Shown in pieces: positions 51,989 through 61,351 of a stretch of DNA of 64,000 nt. Each line of letters opens with the position of its first letter. Positions within the stretch are counted from its first letter, which is position 1. A model generated the notes under the pieces. It was not told the origin of the DNA, searched no databases, and saw nothing but the letters and a program-made list of their open reading frames with translations. The translations under genes were made by a program, and so were the position numbers. Source of the DNA: Azospirillum sp051124815 (GTDB taxonomy: Bacteria > Pseudomonadota > Alphaproteobacteria > Azospirillales > Azospirillaceae); NCBI RefSeq assembly GCF_051124815.1, contig NZ_CP118488.1:1-64000 (forward strand). The letters are read 5' to 3'.

Positions 51989-53770
51989 CTACCCCTCGTT
52001 GCCCCGCCACGTCTCGGCGGAAGAGTCCGCCCCGGCGGTCATACGCCCATCGCTCCGCCGCAGCTTGCGCAGGCCGACCTCGATCGTCCGTTCATAGGCG
52101 ACGAGCGGCGGCTTGAGCCCATGGCTGAACAGGTCCTGCCGCAGCGCGTGACTGGTCCCGGTCAGGATCACCTTCACGCCGCGCCGCGCCGCCTTGTGCG
52201 CGAGACTTTCGATGGTGTTGGCGGCGGTGGAATCGAGAAACGGCACGGCGCTGAAATCGACGATCAGCACCCGGTGCGTGTCGGCGATGCGGTCGAGCAC
52301 AGAGCCGATGGAGGCCGCCGCGCCGAAGAAGAAGACGCCGGAGATCCGATAGATGACCACATCGGGATCGGCGGCGGCCTCATCGTAGGGTTTGCGGGCG
52401 CCATCGGCACCGTCGGGCCGGTCCTCGGCGACGAAGGGGGTGTGGCTCTCGATCGCGGTCACCTTCGACATGCGATGGATGAACAGCACCGAACCGAGCG
52501 CGAAGCCGATGACGATGGCCTCCGTCAGACCGCGGAAGATGGTGAGAAGGAACGTCGACAGCAGCACCGCGGCATCCCCGCGCGAGGACCGCAGCAGCAG
52601 CGCGAAGGCCGGCTTCTCGACCATGTTCCAGGACACCACCGCCAATACGCCGGCAAGGCTGGCGAGCGGAATGAAGCTGGCCAGCGGCGCCGCGACCAGC
52701 ACGAAGACCAGCAGGAATGCCGAGTGCAGCATTCCGGAAACCGGCCCGTGGGCACCGGCGCGGACATTGGTCGCCGTGCGGGCGATGGTGCCGGTGACGC
52801 AGAATCCGCCGAACAGGGCAGAGGCGACGTTGGCGGCGCCCTGCCCGACCAGTTCGCAGTTGGAGCGGTGACGGCGCCCGGTCATGCCGTCGGCGACCAC
52901 CGCCGACAGCAGCGATTCGATGGAGCCGAGCAGCGCGAACGACACGGCGCTCGGCAGAACCGCCTGGATCTTGTCCAGGGTGATGGCCGGCAGACTCGGC
53001 ATCGGCAGGCCCGGCGGGATACCACCGAAATCGGTGCCGATGGTCGCGACCTCCAGGCCGAGGCCGGCGGTTACGACGGCACTTCCGGCGACCGCGATCA
53101 GCATGCCCGGCCAGTGTGGCCGCAGGATTTTCAGCCCGGTGATGATCCCGATCGTCGCCAGTGCCAGCGCGACCGCCGCCGGCTTCGCTGTCGGCAGGCT
53201 CGTCCACAGCACCGGCAGCTTGTCGAGCAGCGGCCCCGGCTCCGGCACGCCCAGGCTCAGGCCCAGCAGATCCTTGATCTGGCTGGCGAAGATGATGACG
53301 GCGATGCCGGCGGTGAAGCCGACCGTCACCGGATAGGGCATGAACTTGATGTAGGTGCCCAACTGCAGAAAGCCGATGGCCGCCAGCATCAGGCCGGACA
53401 GCATGGTGGCGAGGATCAGCCCGTCCATGCCGTGCGCCTGGACCGTGGCGGCGACCAGCACGATGAAGGCACCGGCGGGGCCGCCGATCTGGAACCGGCT
53501 GCCGCCGAGAGCGGACACCAGAAAGCCGCCGAAGATCGCGGTGTAGAGACCCTGGGCCGGCGATGCGCCGGACGCGATGGCGATCGCCATGGACAGCGGA
53601 AGTGCGACGATGGCGACCGTCAGCCCGGCGATGGCATCGGCACGGAAATTCGATAATCCGTACCCCTCGCGCAGGATGGTGACGAGCTTCGGGGTGAACA
53701 GTTCGGCAAAACTGGGCTGGCGAGGTTTGGAGATTGGGCGCTGGGAAATCGATTCGGTTCGGGCTGTCAT
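51989..53770 (-). CDS. SulP-family inorganic anion transporter
   Basis: 593-residue membrane transporter with 10-14 helices (DAIAGLTVAIVALPLSMAIAIASG, SRFQIGGPAGAFIVLVAATV) and a C-terminal STAS domain (VIYRISGVFFFGAAAS, LIVDFSAVPFLDSTAANTIE). Family cargo includes sulfate, bicarbonate and C4-dicarboxylates; not predictable here. I start at ATG 53770 because the longer frame opens with TTG at 53788 and lacks a ribosome-binding site. It lies 82 bp downstream of a small XRE regulator and is probably co-transcribed. Confidence 0.9.
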   Translation of the reverse strand: MTARTESISQRPISKPRQPSFAELFTPKLVTILREGYGLSNFRADAIAGLTVAIVALPLSMAIAIASGASPAQGLYTAIFGGFLVSALGGSRFQIGGPAGAFIVLVAATVQAHGMDGLILATMLSGLMLAAIGFLQLGTYIKFMPYPVTVGFTAGIAVIIFASQIKDLLGLSLGVPEPGPLLDKLPVLWTSLPTAKPAAVALALATIGIITGLKILRPHWPGMLIAVAGSAVVTAGLGLEVATIGTDFGGIPPGLPMPSLPAITLDKIQAVLPSAVSFALLGSIESLLSAVVADGMTGRRHRSNCELVGQGAANVASALFGGFCVTGTIARTATNVRAGAHGPVSGMLHSAFLLVFVLVAAPLASFIPLASLAGVLAVVSWNMVEKPAFALLLRSSRGDAAVLLSTFLLTIFRGLTEAIVIGFALGSVLFIHRMSKVTAIESHTPFVAEDRPDGADGARKPYDEAAADPDVVIYRISGVFFFGAAASIGSVLDRIADTHRVLIVDFSAVPFLDSTAANTIESLAHKAARRGVKVILTGTSHALRQDLFSHGLKPPLVAYERTIEVGLRKLRRSDGRMTAGADSSAETWRGNEG

Positions 53771-53852
53771 CTGTCCGGCGGCCTTCAATGAGGCGGCGGG
53801 ATCGTCGGCATCAGGTCGGCGGTCGCCGTCGCAGGTTCGATCGGGTGTGGCG

Positions 53853-54113
53853 TCAGGATTTTTCCGTCGGGGTCCTCAACCGGACGCCTCGGCCGCCGGC
53901 GATGCTTTGCGCATTCTCACCGATCAGTTCGATCCCGGCCTGGGTAAGGGCATCGACCACCCTGGTCAGGCTGTCGACCACACCGCGCACGTTTCCGTCG
54001 CTCGCCTCCATGCGCTGAATGGTCGGAACGGACAGTCCGGCCAGTTCGGCGAGTGTCTTCTGGTCGATCCCCAGGAGCGCCCGGGCGGCGCGCATCTGCG
54101 AAGCCGTGATCAT
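53853..54113 (-). CDS. XRE-family helix-turn-helix regulator
   Basis: 86-residue protein with the HTH motif MITASQMRAARALLGIDQKT through LAELAGLSVPTIQRMEAS, a common alphaproteobacterial small-regulator family, and a C-terminal helix (VVDALTQAGIELIGEN). ATG 54113 gives the conserved N-terminus; a GTG four codons upstream is also open. It precedes the SulP gene on the same strand and has a palindrome 28 bp upstream, so it may control itself and the transporter. Confidence 0.88.
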   Translation of the reverse strand: MITASQMRAARALLGIDQKTLAELAGLSVPTIQRMEASDGNVRGVVDSLTRVVDALTQAGIELIGENAQSIAGGRGVRLRTPTEKS

Positions 54114-54140
54114 CCTGTATACCACGCTGATACATCAGTA

Positions 54141-54154
54141 ACTATGTTCATAGT
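54141..54154. promoter_or_regulatory. palindrome upstream of the XRE regulator
   Basis: ACTATGTTCATAGT, a perfect 6-2-6 inverted repeat in an A/T-rich patch (about 54126-54180), begins 28 bp upstream of the regulator start. Candidate autoregulatory operator within the promoter region. Confidence 0.45.
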
Positions 54155-54236
54155 ATGCATAATGATGTTTCAGATATCAATAGGGATGTTCGGGATTGTA
54201 GCGGCGGCGACCGGCCGAAGAGGTCTCCGCCGCAGC

Positions 54237-55598
54237 TCATTCCTCCTCCAGCAAGGCGCGGATCGGCGTCGGGCGGACCGGTGCCTGAGCGCGCAGGCGC
54301 CCCACCTCTCCGGCATGCGCAAGCCCGCCGGAGACGGCGATCAGGTCGGCCGCCGCAAGCTGGCAGTAGCGGCCCTGGCACCGCCCCATGCCGGCCCGGC
54401 CCAGCGACTTCACCCGGTTGGCCTCCGCCCCGCCATAGGCGGCCGTTTCGCGCACCGAGCCCGCGGTGATCCCTTCGCAACGGCAGAGGACGGCATCGTC
54501 GGGCAGGGCGCGCACCTGATCCGCCGGCCAGGGAAAGGCGCGGGCGATGCCGCGCGCGAAGCGCTCCAGACGGTCGAGCCGCTTGAGGTCGGCAGTGGCG
54601 TCCGGCGCCGCCAGCCCCAGATCGGACAGACAGGCCGCAGCGGCGAGACGCCCGGCAACCTCCGCCCCGTCAGCCCCCAACAGGCGCAGACCGTCGCCGG
54701 CCAGATAGACGCCGTCCCCGGCACGGCCCATCCGGTCGGCAGAGGGCAGCCACTGTGACCATGTCGTGTCGTAGTCGAACCGGCAGCCGGCGAGATCGGC
54801 CAACTGGGTTTCCGCCTTCAGATGCCAGCCCAGCCCGACCGCGTCGCACGCCGTCCGCCGCGTCTGCCCGCCGGCATCCCTCCAGTGGACCGCCGTCACC
54901 CCGGTGTCGGTCGCCTCGATCCCCTCCAGCACGACCCCGGCATGATAGAGCCGCCGCAGCCGCGCCCGCATCGCCAGCCCTTGCAGGGCGAAGGACGGGC
55001 GGACGGCAAGGTCGGCGAAGGCGGCGATCTGACCACGCATGCCGGCGGTGTCGAGGACTGCCGCGATCTCCGCCCTCGCCTTCAGCAGCTGGGTCGCCAG
55101 CAGGGTCAGCAACGGCCCCGATCCGGCGAGCACGATCCGCCGCCCCATCGCCACACCCTGCGCCTTCAGCGCGATCTGCATCGCGCCCAGGCTGTAGACG
55201 CCGGGCGCCTGCCAGCCGGGCAGCGGGGCGAGACGGTCGGTCGCGCCGGTCGCCAGGATCAGCCGGTCGTAGCGGATGCGGCGGCTTCCGCTATCGCCGA
55301 CCGTGTGCAGCGTTCCGTCAGCCAGCGCGACGACCGAACGGCGCGGCAGATGGACGATATGGCCGGTCGCCACCAGCCCGTCGAAGGCGGTGTGCAGCGC
55401 CACCGCCTTGCCGGCCTGCGAGCCATAGAGCGCCGTGGGCGGGCGGATGAAGCCGTCGGGCGGTCGGCGGTAGATCTGCCCGCCGGCCCGCGCCCCCTCG
55501 TCGATCACCGTCGGGCGCAGTCCGGCGACCGCCAGCGTCTCGGCTGCACGGATCCCGGCGGGGCCGGCACCGACGATCACGACTTGCAGTTCGGTCAT
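54237..55598 (-). CDS. FAD-dependent oxidoreductase, opine-oxidase alpha/HcnB-like
   Basis: 453-residue flavoprotein: N-terminal dinucleotide motif VIVGAGPAGIRAAE, second Rossmann region GRRIVLAGSGPLL, and a C-terminal BFD-type [2Fe-2S] segment with LCRCEGIT and GMGRCQGRYC. This arrangement is that of HcnB, opine oxidase subunit A and related amine dehydrogenases. Starts at ATG 55598, overlapping the small [2Fe-2S] gene by 4 bp. With that gene and the FAD protein at 60184 it probably forms a three-subunit oxidase that splits a secondary amine. Confidence 0.87.
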   Translation of the reverse strand: MTELQVVIVGAGPAGIRAAETLAVAGLRPTVIDEGARAGGQIYRRPPDGFIRPPTALYGSQAGKAVALHTAFDGLVATGHIVHLPRRSVVALADGTLHTVGDSGSRRIRYDRLILATGATDRLAPLPGWQAPGVYSLGAMQIALKAQGVAMGRRIVLAGSGPLLTLLATQLLKARAEIAAVLDTAGMRGQIAAFADLAVRPSFALQGLAMRARLRRLYHAGVVLEGIEATDTGVTAVHWRDAGGQTRRTACDAVGLGWHLKAETQLADLAGCRFDYDTTWSQWLPSADRMGRAGDGVYLAGDGLRLLGADGAEVAGRLAAAACLSDLGLAAPDATADLKRLDRLERFARGIARAFPWPADQVRALPDDAVLCRCEGITAGSVRETAAYGGAEANRVKSLGRAGMGRCQGRYCQLAAADLIAVSGGLAHAGEVGRLRAQAPVRPTPIRALLEEE

Positions 55599-55903
55599 GG
55601 CCAATCCCTCCGCGTCCGGGTCAGCAGCCGCATGCCCTCGGCCACCGGAGTGGAGCAGGCGCGGAGGCGCGGCCCCTGTTCCTGCCAGATCCAGCAATCC
55701 TGACAGGCCCCCATCAGGCAGAAGCCGGCGCGCCGCTCCGGGCCGAATTCCGCCTGCCGCAGAGCCGGCACATTGGTGAGGATCGCGGTCAGCACCGTAT
55801 CGCCCGCCAGCGCCGTCCGCTCCACGCCATCCAGCAGGAAACGGATCGGCTCCCGCCCCGTCTCGGCCAACCTGACCAGCCTGCCGCCACTAGCCTCGAT
55901 CAT
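55595..55903 (-). CDS. [2Fe-2S]-binding subunit, opine-oxidase gamma/HcnA-like
   Basis: 102-residue ferredoxin-like protein with cysteines CLMGACQDC followed by C in RLRACSTPV, the pattern of HcnA-type subunits. It lacks a separate flavin domain, as expected of the small subunit. ATG 55903 overlaps the stop of the hydantoinase B gene and its own stop overlaps the next start, so translation is chained through the operon. Confidence 0.87.
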   Translation of the reverse strand: MIEASGGRLVRLAETGREPIRFLLDGVERTALAGDTVLTAILTNVPALRQAEFGPERRAGFCLMGACQDCWIWQEQGPRLRACSTPVAEGMRLLTRTRRDWP

Positions 55904-57894
55904 TCCGCCGTCTCCCGGACCATGGCCTTGGAGCGAGGCATTTCAGGGAAGCGGGCGTAGACTTCCTCCAGCGCGGCCTCCACCCCCTCGGCCCCGGAAC
56001 GTCCGGCCATGCGGCTGAAGATTTCCGTCTTGGCGAAGAAGCGCCAATGGATCGGCAGGCCGTCCAGGGTCCGCGTCAGGAAATCATAGGCGACCGGCGT
56101 CCATTGCCGCTCGTAGCCCTCGCGCTCCGGCCCGAAATGGAAATGCCCCGTGGGTGCCGGCCGGCCGGCACGCAGTCGGTCGGTGGCCTCGGTGTCGAGC
56201 ACGCCGTCGCGGATGACGACGCCATACTCCCGCTCCGCCGCCTCGACGGAGACGTAGCCGCGCGCCACGTCGCGGGCCACCCGCCATGCCTCGCGCGTGA
56301 ACGGGTCTCCCCGCCCGCCGCCGCCGGCCGAGCGAATGTCCAGCACATCGCCCGGCTGCAGCACCGTAGTATCGATGTTGCCAAGCCGCCGTTCACCCGG
56401 CGTGCCGGGATTGACCACCATGTCCGACAGCCCGGCCGGCCGGCCGCCCAGCACGCCCCAGGGGCGGAAAAATCCACGGTCGCGGTTGCGCGCGGTGATC
56501 CGGGTGTCGGGGGAGAAGACCCGGAAGGCCATGTGGGTGGCCAGCCCGCCGCGCCAGCGCCCGGCCCCGCCGCTGTCGGTCGCCAGCCCGTAGCGGACGA
56601 ACTCCACCGGGGTTTCCATTTCGGTGATCTCGATCGGCGTGTTCTTCAGATAAGCCGCGTCGGCCCCCGACCCGTTGGTGCCGTCGCGATGCGGCATGCC
56701 GCCGCCGCCGCCGACCACCGGGTTCACCGCCGCGATGATGCGGTTGCCCGTCCGCTCGTCGGTGGTCATCACGTTGACGATGCAGTTGTTGCCGGCCGGT
56801 GCCGCCGGAAGCCGCTCCGGCACCGCCTGTGAGAAGGCGCCGAAGATCACGGAGCGCAGCCGCGCGCAGGTCAACGACCGCATCCCCACCGCCGCCGGGA
56901 AGGTCGGATTGAGGACCGTCCCTTCCGGAGCGATGCAGGTGAAAGGCCGGGTCAGGCCGGTGTTGAGCAGGATCTTCGGGTTGAGGGTGTAGAGGACGTA
57001 ATAGACGCCGACCAGCAGGATGGTGTGGCGGGGATCGCCGCCCGACGGCACGTTGAGGGACGAAGCGAGCTGCGGGTCCGACCCGGTGAAGTCCAGGATC
57101 GCTTCGTCGCCCCGTATCCTCAGGGTCAGCTTCAGGCGGCAGGGGTTGGCCTCGACCGAATCCTCGTCGGCATAGTCGGCGAATACCCATTCCCCATCGG
57201 GCATGGCGCGCAGGATGTCGCGTGCCTGCGCCTCGGCATGGTCCAACAGCGCGTCGACGCCGTCGAGGAAGGCGGCCTTGCCGAACTTCTCCACCATGGC
57301 GAGGATTTTGCGCTCGCCGGTGTTGAGTGCGCCGACCAGGGCCTTGATGTCGCCGATGTTCAGGTCGGGCTTGCGGACGTTGGTGGTCATGATCCGCAGG
57401 ATCTGCTCGTCGAACACTCCCTCGCGGACCAGCTTCATCGGTGGGAAGCGGATGCCTTCCTGATGGATTTCGGTCAGCGCCCGCGACAGCGAGGCCGGCA
57501 CCGCGCCGCCCATGTCGGTGTTGTGGATGTGCCCGCCGGTCCAGGCGATGATCTCGCCCTCGTGGAAGACCGGCTTCCACAGATGGGTGTCGGGGGCGTG
57601 GGTCGCGACGAAGCCGGAATAGGGATCGTTGGTGAACGCGACGTCGCCGGGCCGGTAATCCTCGATCATGTCGATGGCGCGGCCGTAGGTCAGGCCCGGA
57701 TACCAGGTCGCCCCCAACTCCATTGGCACGCCGAAGGTCTCGCCCCGGCGGTTCAGCAGCATGACGGTGAAATCCTCCGTCTCCTTGACGAAGGCGGAAT
57801 GGGCGGTGCGCTGCAGCGTGTGGGCCATGTTCTCGGCGGCCGAGCGCGCGTGGTTCGCCAGAACCTGAAGCTTCATCCGATCGAACACAGGCAT
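55900..57894 (-). CDS. hydantoinase/oxoprolinase subunit B (HyuB-like)
   Basis: 664-residue member of the Hydantoinase_B family. Conserved features include ENMAHTLQRTAHSAFVKE near the N-terminus, GDVAFTNDPYSG, GGHIHNTDMGG and SAGGGGRGDPF near the C-terminus. With subunit A it hydrolyses cyclic amides (hydantoins, 5-oxoproline) or carboxylates ketones in an ATP-dependent way; substrate undecided. ATG 57894 overlaps the subunit A stop by one base. Typical HyuB length is about 550-600; the extra 60 or so C-terminal residues are somewhat long. Confidence 0.9.
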   Translation of the reverse strand: MPVFDRMKLQVLANHARSAAENMAHTLQRTAHSAFVKETEDFTVMLLNRRGETFGVPMELGATWYPGLTYGRAIDMIEDYRPGDVAFTNDPYSGFVATHAPDTHLWKPVFHEGEIIAWTGGHIHNTDMGGAVPASLSRALTEIHQEGIRFPPMKLVREGVFDEQILRIMTTNVRKPDLNIGDIKALVGALNTGERKILAMVEKFGKAAFLDGVDALLDHAEAQARDILRAMPDGEWVFADYADEDSVEANPCRLKLTLRIRGDEAILDFTGSDPQLASSLNVPSGGDPRHTILLVGVYYVLYTLNPKILLNTGLTRPFTCIAPEGTVLNPTFPAAVGMRSLTCARLRSVIFGAFSQAVPERLPAAPAGNNCIVNVMTTDERTGNRIIAAVNPVVGGGGGMPHRDGTNGSGADAAYLKNTPIEITEMETPVEFVRYGLATDSGGAGRWRGGLATHMAFRVFSPDTRITARNRDRGFFRPWGVLGGRPAGLSDMVVNPGTPGERRLGNIDTTVLQPGDVLDIRSAGGGGRGDPFTREAWRVARDVARGYVSVEAAEREYGVVIRDGVLDTEATDRLRAGRPAPTGHFHFGPEREGYERQWTPVAYDFLTRTLDGLPIHWRFFAKTEIFSRMAGRSGAEGVEAALEEVYARFPEMPRSKAMVRETAE

Positions 57895-59954
57895 CACTCC
57901 GCAAAGGTCAGGTGAAGGTTGAGGTGCGCGTCGACGCGGGCGTCGGTCCCGGCCGGGATGGCAAAGGTGGTGTCCTCCTGGGCGACGATGGCCGGCCCCT
58001 GGAAGCGCGCGCCGGCCGGCAAATCTGCGCGGCGATACAGCCCGACCGGGGTCACGGCGCCACCGGTGAAGACCGGAACCGTCCGCTCCGCCGATGCGGC
58101 GCACGGCTCGTCCTGCGCCGTGGGAAAATGCAGCGCCGGGCCGTTGCCGATGGCCGACAGGCGCAGGTTGACGATCTCGATGCACCCGTCGGGATCGTCG
58201 AAGTCGTAAAGACGCGCGTGCGCCGCGTGGAAAGCGGCGGCGATGGCGCCGGGATCGTCACCGTCCAGCCAGGAGGGGTCCAGCGGCGTCTCGATCTCGT
58301 AGCTCTGGCCGGCATAGCGCATGTCGGCGACGATCATCAGCTCGGTCGCGCCGGAATGGCCCTGGGCCGCGAGCCAGTCGCGCCCTTCCGCCCCCATCGC
58401 GGCGAAGGCGTCGCGCAGCGTCGGCATCAGCCCAGCATTCAATTCGGCGAACAGGGTGCGAACGAAATCGCCGCGCAGGTCGGCGACCAGCCCGCCTAGC
58501 GCCGACACCACGCCCGGCCAGCGCGGAGCGACGACGCGCGGCATCCCCAGCTCGCGCGCCAGGAACACCCCCAGCATCGGCCCGCCGCCGCCGAAGGGCA
58601 TCAGCGCGAAGTCCCGCACATCGACACCGGCGCGGGCGGCCATCTTCTCGACCTCCGCGAACATTTCCGACACGGCGACATCGAGGATGGCCTGCGCAGT
58701 GGCCTCCACCGAACGGCCCAACTGGTCGGCCAACCGAAGGACGGCAGCGCGGGCAAGATCGACGTCCATCCGCAGCTGCCCATAGGCCATCTGGCTGTGG
58801 CCGAGCCATCCGCACACCACCATGGCGTCGGTCACCGTCGCCCATTCGCCGCCGCGGCCGTAGCAGGCCGGACCCGGAGTCGAACCGGCGGATTCAGGGC
58901 CGACGCGCAGCACGCCCTGTCCGTCGACGCTGGCGATCGACCCGCCGCCGATGCCGATGGAACTGACCGACACCGACGGGATGTGCAGCGGAAACTCGCC
59001 GATCATCTCGCCGGTGCCGAACTGGGCCTGACCGTCGATGATGAGCGCGAAATCGGCCGAGGTCCCGCCGATGTCGAGCGTCAGGATGCGCGGCTCCCCC
59101 GCCTGCCGGGCCAGCCACGCCGCGCCGTTGACGCCTGACGCGGCGCCGGACAGCAGCATGTGGACGCAGGCGCGCTTGCCCTCCGCCGCGTTCATCACCC
59201 CGCCGTTGGACTTGGTCAGCAGCGGGCGGGCGGGCACCCCGCGTCCGGCCAGACGTTCCTCCAGCGCCGACAGGTAGCCGGAAATCCGGGGATGGACATA
59301 GGCGTTCAGGATCGCGGTCGTCGTCCGCTCATACTCGCGGATCACCGGCCAGACCTCGGCGGAGGTGAAGACGAACAGGTCGGGGGCCAGCCGGGCGATC
59401 TCCTCCTTCACCGCATTCTCGTGGCCGCCGTCGCGCCAGGAATGGAGGAAGGCGATGACGACGCCCATCGCGCCTTTGGCCTTGAGCGCCGCCACCGCGT
59501 CGGCGACCGCCGTCCTGTCGGGAGCCTGCCGCTCCGTACCATCCGACCGCAGGCGGGCGGGAATACCGAAGATCATGTCGCGCGCCACCAGCTGGTCGGG
59601 ACGCGAGCAGAACAGGGAGTAGGTGTCGGGCATGCGCAGCCGGGCGAGTTCGATCACATCCTCGAACCCCGCATTGGTCAGCAGGGCCAGCGGCGCGCCC
59701 TTGCGCTGGATGACCGTGTTCATGCCCACCGTCGTGCCGTGCACGAAGCGGGTGACGGCGCCGGGGTCCATCCCCTCGCGCTCGGCCAGCAGGGTCAGGC
59801 CGGTCATCAACTCCGCACCGGGGTCGTCCGGCGTCGTCAGCACCTTCAGCGATGCCACCCGGCCCGACCGGGTATCCAGCGCGCAGAAATCGATGAAGGT
59901 GCCGCCGATATCGACGCCGACCTTCCAATCGGCCTCACCCATGCCCCCGTCCAT
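57894..59954 (-). CDS. hydantoinase/oxoprolinase subunit A (HyuA-like)
   Basis: 686-residue ATP-dependent subunit. N-terminal ASKHA-type motif VGVDIGGTFIDF, second nucleotide motif LTLDIGGTSADFAL, and GIGGGSIA and FGGGGPML regions match HyuA and 5-oxoprolinase N-terminal parts. ATG 59954 has GGAG five bases upstream; ATG 59942 is an alternative. First gene of a five-cistron-style chain with HyuB, the [2Fe-2S] and FAD subunits. Divergent from the second FAD oxidoreductase across a region with two palindromes. Confidence 0.9.
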   Translation of the reverse strand: MDGGMGEADWKVGVDIGGTFIDFCALDTRSGRVASLKVLTTPDDPGAELMTGLTLLAEREGMDPGAVTRFVHGTTVGMNTVIQRKGAPLALLTNAGFEDVIELARLRMPDTYSLFCSRPDQLVARDMIFGIPARLRSDGTERQAPDRTAVADAVAALKAKGAMGVVIAFLHSWRDGGHENAVKEEIARLAPDLFVFTSAEVWPVIREYERTTTAILNAYVHPRISGYLSALEERLAGRGVPARPLLTKSNGGVMNAAEGKRACVHMLLSGAASGVNGAAWLARQAGEPRILTLDIGGTSADFALIIDGQAQFGTGEMIGEFPLHIPSVSVSSIGIGGGSIASVDGQGVLRVGPESAGSTPGPACYGRGGEWATVTDAMVVCGWLGHSQMAYGQLRMDVDLARAAVLRLADQLGRSVEATAQAILDVAVSEMFAEVEKMAARAGVDVRDFALMPFGGGGPMLGVFLARELGMPRVVAPRWPGVVSALGGLVADLRGDFVRTLFAELNAGLMPTLRDAFAAMGAEGRDWLAAQGHSGATELMIVADMRYAGQSYEIETPLDPSWLDGDDPGAIAAAFHAAHARLYDFDDPDGCIEIVNLRLSAIGNGPALHFPTAQDEPCAASAERTVPVFTGGAVTPVGLYRRADLPAGARFQGPAIVAQEDTTFAIPAGTDARVDAHLNLHLTFAE

Positions 59955-60041
59955 CTTCGCTCCATTCCGCAAATCAGCCTGTGCTGGGCAGAAAGCTGAC
60001 ATGGCGGGGCGAGGGCGGTCTAAGACCCATTGAACGCCAAC

Positions 60042-60060
60042 GCATAAGTTGGGCTTATGC
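60042..60060. promoter_or_regulatory. perfect palindrome in the hyuA/FAD-oxidoreductase divergent region
   Basis: GCATAAGTTGGGCTTATGC is a perfect 7-5-7 inverted repeat located 88 bp from the hyuA start and 124 bp from the divergent gene. The half-site ATAAG/CTTAT is shared in part by the neighbouring imperfect palindrome. Candidate operator for a regulator not encoded in this window. Confidence 0.55.
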
Positions 60061-60069
60061 ACCGCTCCT

Positions 60070-60090
60070 CCCATAGCCCGGCCTTATGGG
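60070..60090. promoter_or_regulatory. second, imperfect palindrome in the divergent region
   Basis: Six-bp arms CCCATA (60070-60075) and TATGGG (60085-60090) enclose a GC-rich centre; the right half CTTATGGG repeats the CTTATG of the first palindrome 29 bp away. Two similar sites about three helical turns apart suggest cooperative binding (inference). Confidence 0.4.
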
Positions 60091-60183
60091 ATCATGCTCA
60101 ACCCGTCTTTGACCCGCCCAACGGTCATGGGCAGCCTGAGCGATGGGGCGGAGCCGCGTCCGCCCGCATGGGGGGAGAGGTCG

Positions 60184-61329
60184 ATGAGGGTTATCGTGCT
60201 GGGCGGCGGGTTGATGGGATCGGCCGCCGCCTTTTTCCTGGCCCGGCGCGGCCTGCGCGTCACGCTGCTGGAACGCAACCGCGTCGGCACGGGCGCCACC
60301 GTCGCATCCTTCGGCAACATCCGCCGCAGCGGGCGCTATCTGCCGCAACTGCCGCTCGCCCACCGCTCACGGGCGCTGTGGGGCGAGGCGGAGCGGCTGC
60401 TTGGCCGCGACGTGGAGTTCCGCGCCACCGGCCATCTGCGGCTGGTGTTCGACGAGGATGGTCTCGCCGACATGCGCCGATACATCGCCGACGCACGGCC
60501 CTGGGGATTGGAGCTTGAGGAACTGACGCCGCCGGAGATCCGCCGGCGTTTTCCGGGGCTCGGGCCGGGTGCCATCGCCGCCTCCTTCTCGCCGCAGGAC
60601 GGCAGCGGCAATCCGCGCCTGATCGCCCCCGCTTTCGCCGACGCCGCCCGCCGACTGGGGGCGGAGATCGTGGAAGAGTGTGGACCGGTGGTGGTATCGG
60701 CGACGGGTTCGGGATTCGAAGCGGTGACGCAGCGGGGCCGCTTCACCGCCGACTGCCTGCTGAACGCGGCCGGCGCATGGGGGGCCCGCGTCGCCGCCGG
60801 CTTCAGGGAGCCTGTGCCGATGTCGGCCTATGGGCCGCAGATGGGCGTCACCGAACCCTTGCCGCACAGGATTCTGCCGGTGGTCGGCATGTGGTCGCGG
60901 GCGGGCGGGGACGGCTATCTCCGTCAGGTGGAGCGCGGCAACATCGTCTTCGGCGGCGCGGCCGAACGTGTGCCTGTGCCGCTCGACCCAGGCCATGCCA
61001 AGGCCGATCCGGCGCGTCTGCCCGGACAGTTGCGGGGCCTGATCCGGCTGCTGCCGGCCATCGCCGACGTCACGGTGATCCGCACATGGTCGGGCTGCGA
61101 GGGCTATGTCGCCGACAAGCTGCCGGTGATGGGGCCGTCGGCGACGACGCCGGGATTGTTCCACGCCTTCGGCTTCAGCGGCCACGGCTTCCAGCTCGGC
61201 CCCGGCGTCGGCGACGTGATGGCGGAGATCATCGCCACCGGGCGCACCGACACGCCGCTGCAGGATTTCCGCATAGACCGCTTCCAGACCGCCGGCCAGC
61301 CGCCCGGCCTGGAAGCGGGGCGGTCCTGA
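60184..61329 (+). CDS. FAD-dependent oxidoreductase, DadA/opine-oxidase beta-like
   Basis: 381-residue DAO-family flavoprotein with MRVIVLGGGLMGSAAAFFLA as the dinucleotide-binding motif, GATVASFGNIRRSGRYLP, and the C-terminal FAD motif HAFGFSGHGFQLGPGVGD. ATG 60184 follows a strong GGGGGGAGAGG. HcnC and opine oxidase subunit B are of this type, so it probably completes the enzyme formed by the two divergent minus-strand subunits. D-amino acid dehydrogenase activity alone is the alternative. Confidence 0.87.
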   Translation: MRVIVLGGGLMGSAAAFFLARRGLRVTLLERNRVGTGATVASFGNIRRSGRYLPQLPLAHRSRALWGEAERLLGRDVEFRATGHLRLVFDEDGLADMRRYIADARPWGLELEELTPPEIRRRFPGLGPGAIAASFSPQDGSGNPRLIAPAFADAARRLGAEIVEECGPVVVSATGSGFEAVTQRGRFTADCLLNAAGAWGARVAAGFREPVPMSAYGPQMGVTEPLPHRILPVVGMWSRAGGDGYLRQVERGNIVFGGAAERVPVPLDPGHAKADPARLPGQLRGLIRLLPAIADVTVIRTWSGCEGYVADKLPVMGPSATTPGLFHAFGFSGHGFQLGPGVGDVMAEIIATGRTDTPLQDFRIDRFQTAGQPPGLEAGRS

Positions 61330-61351
61330 CCGGGACGCCCCGGCCCGCGCT

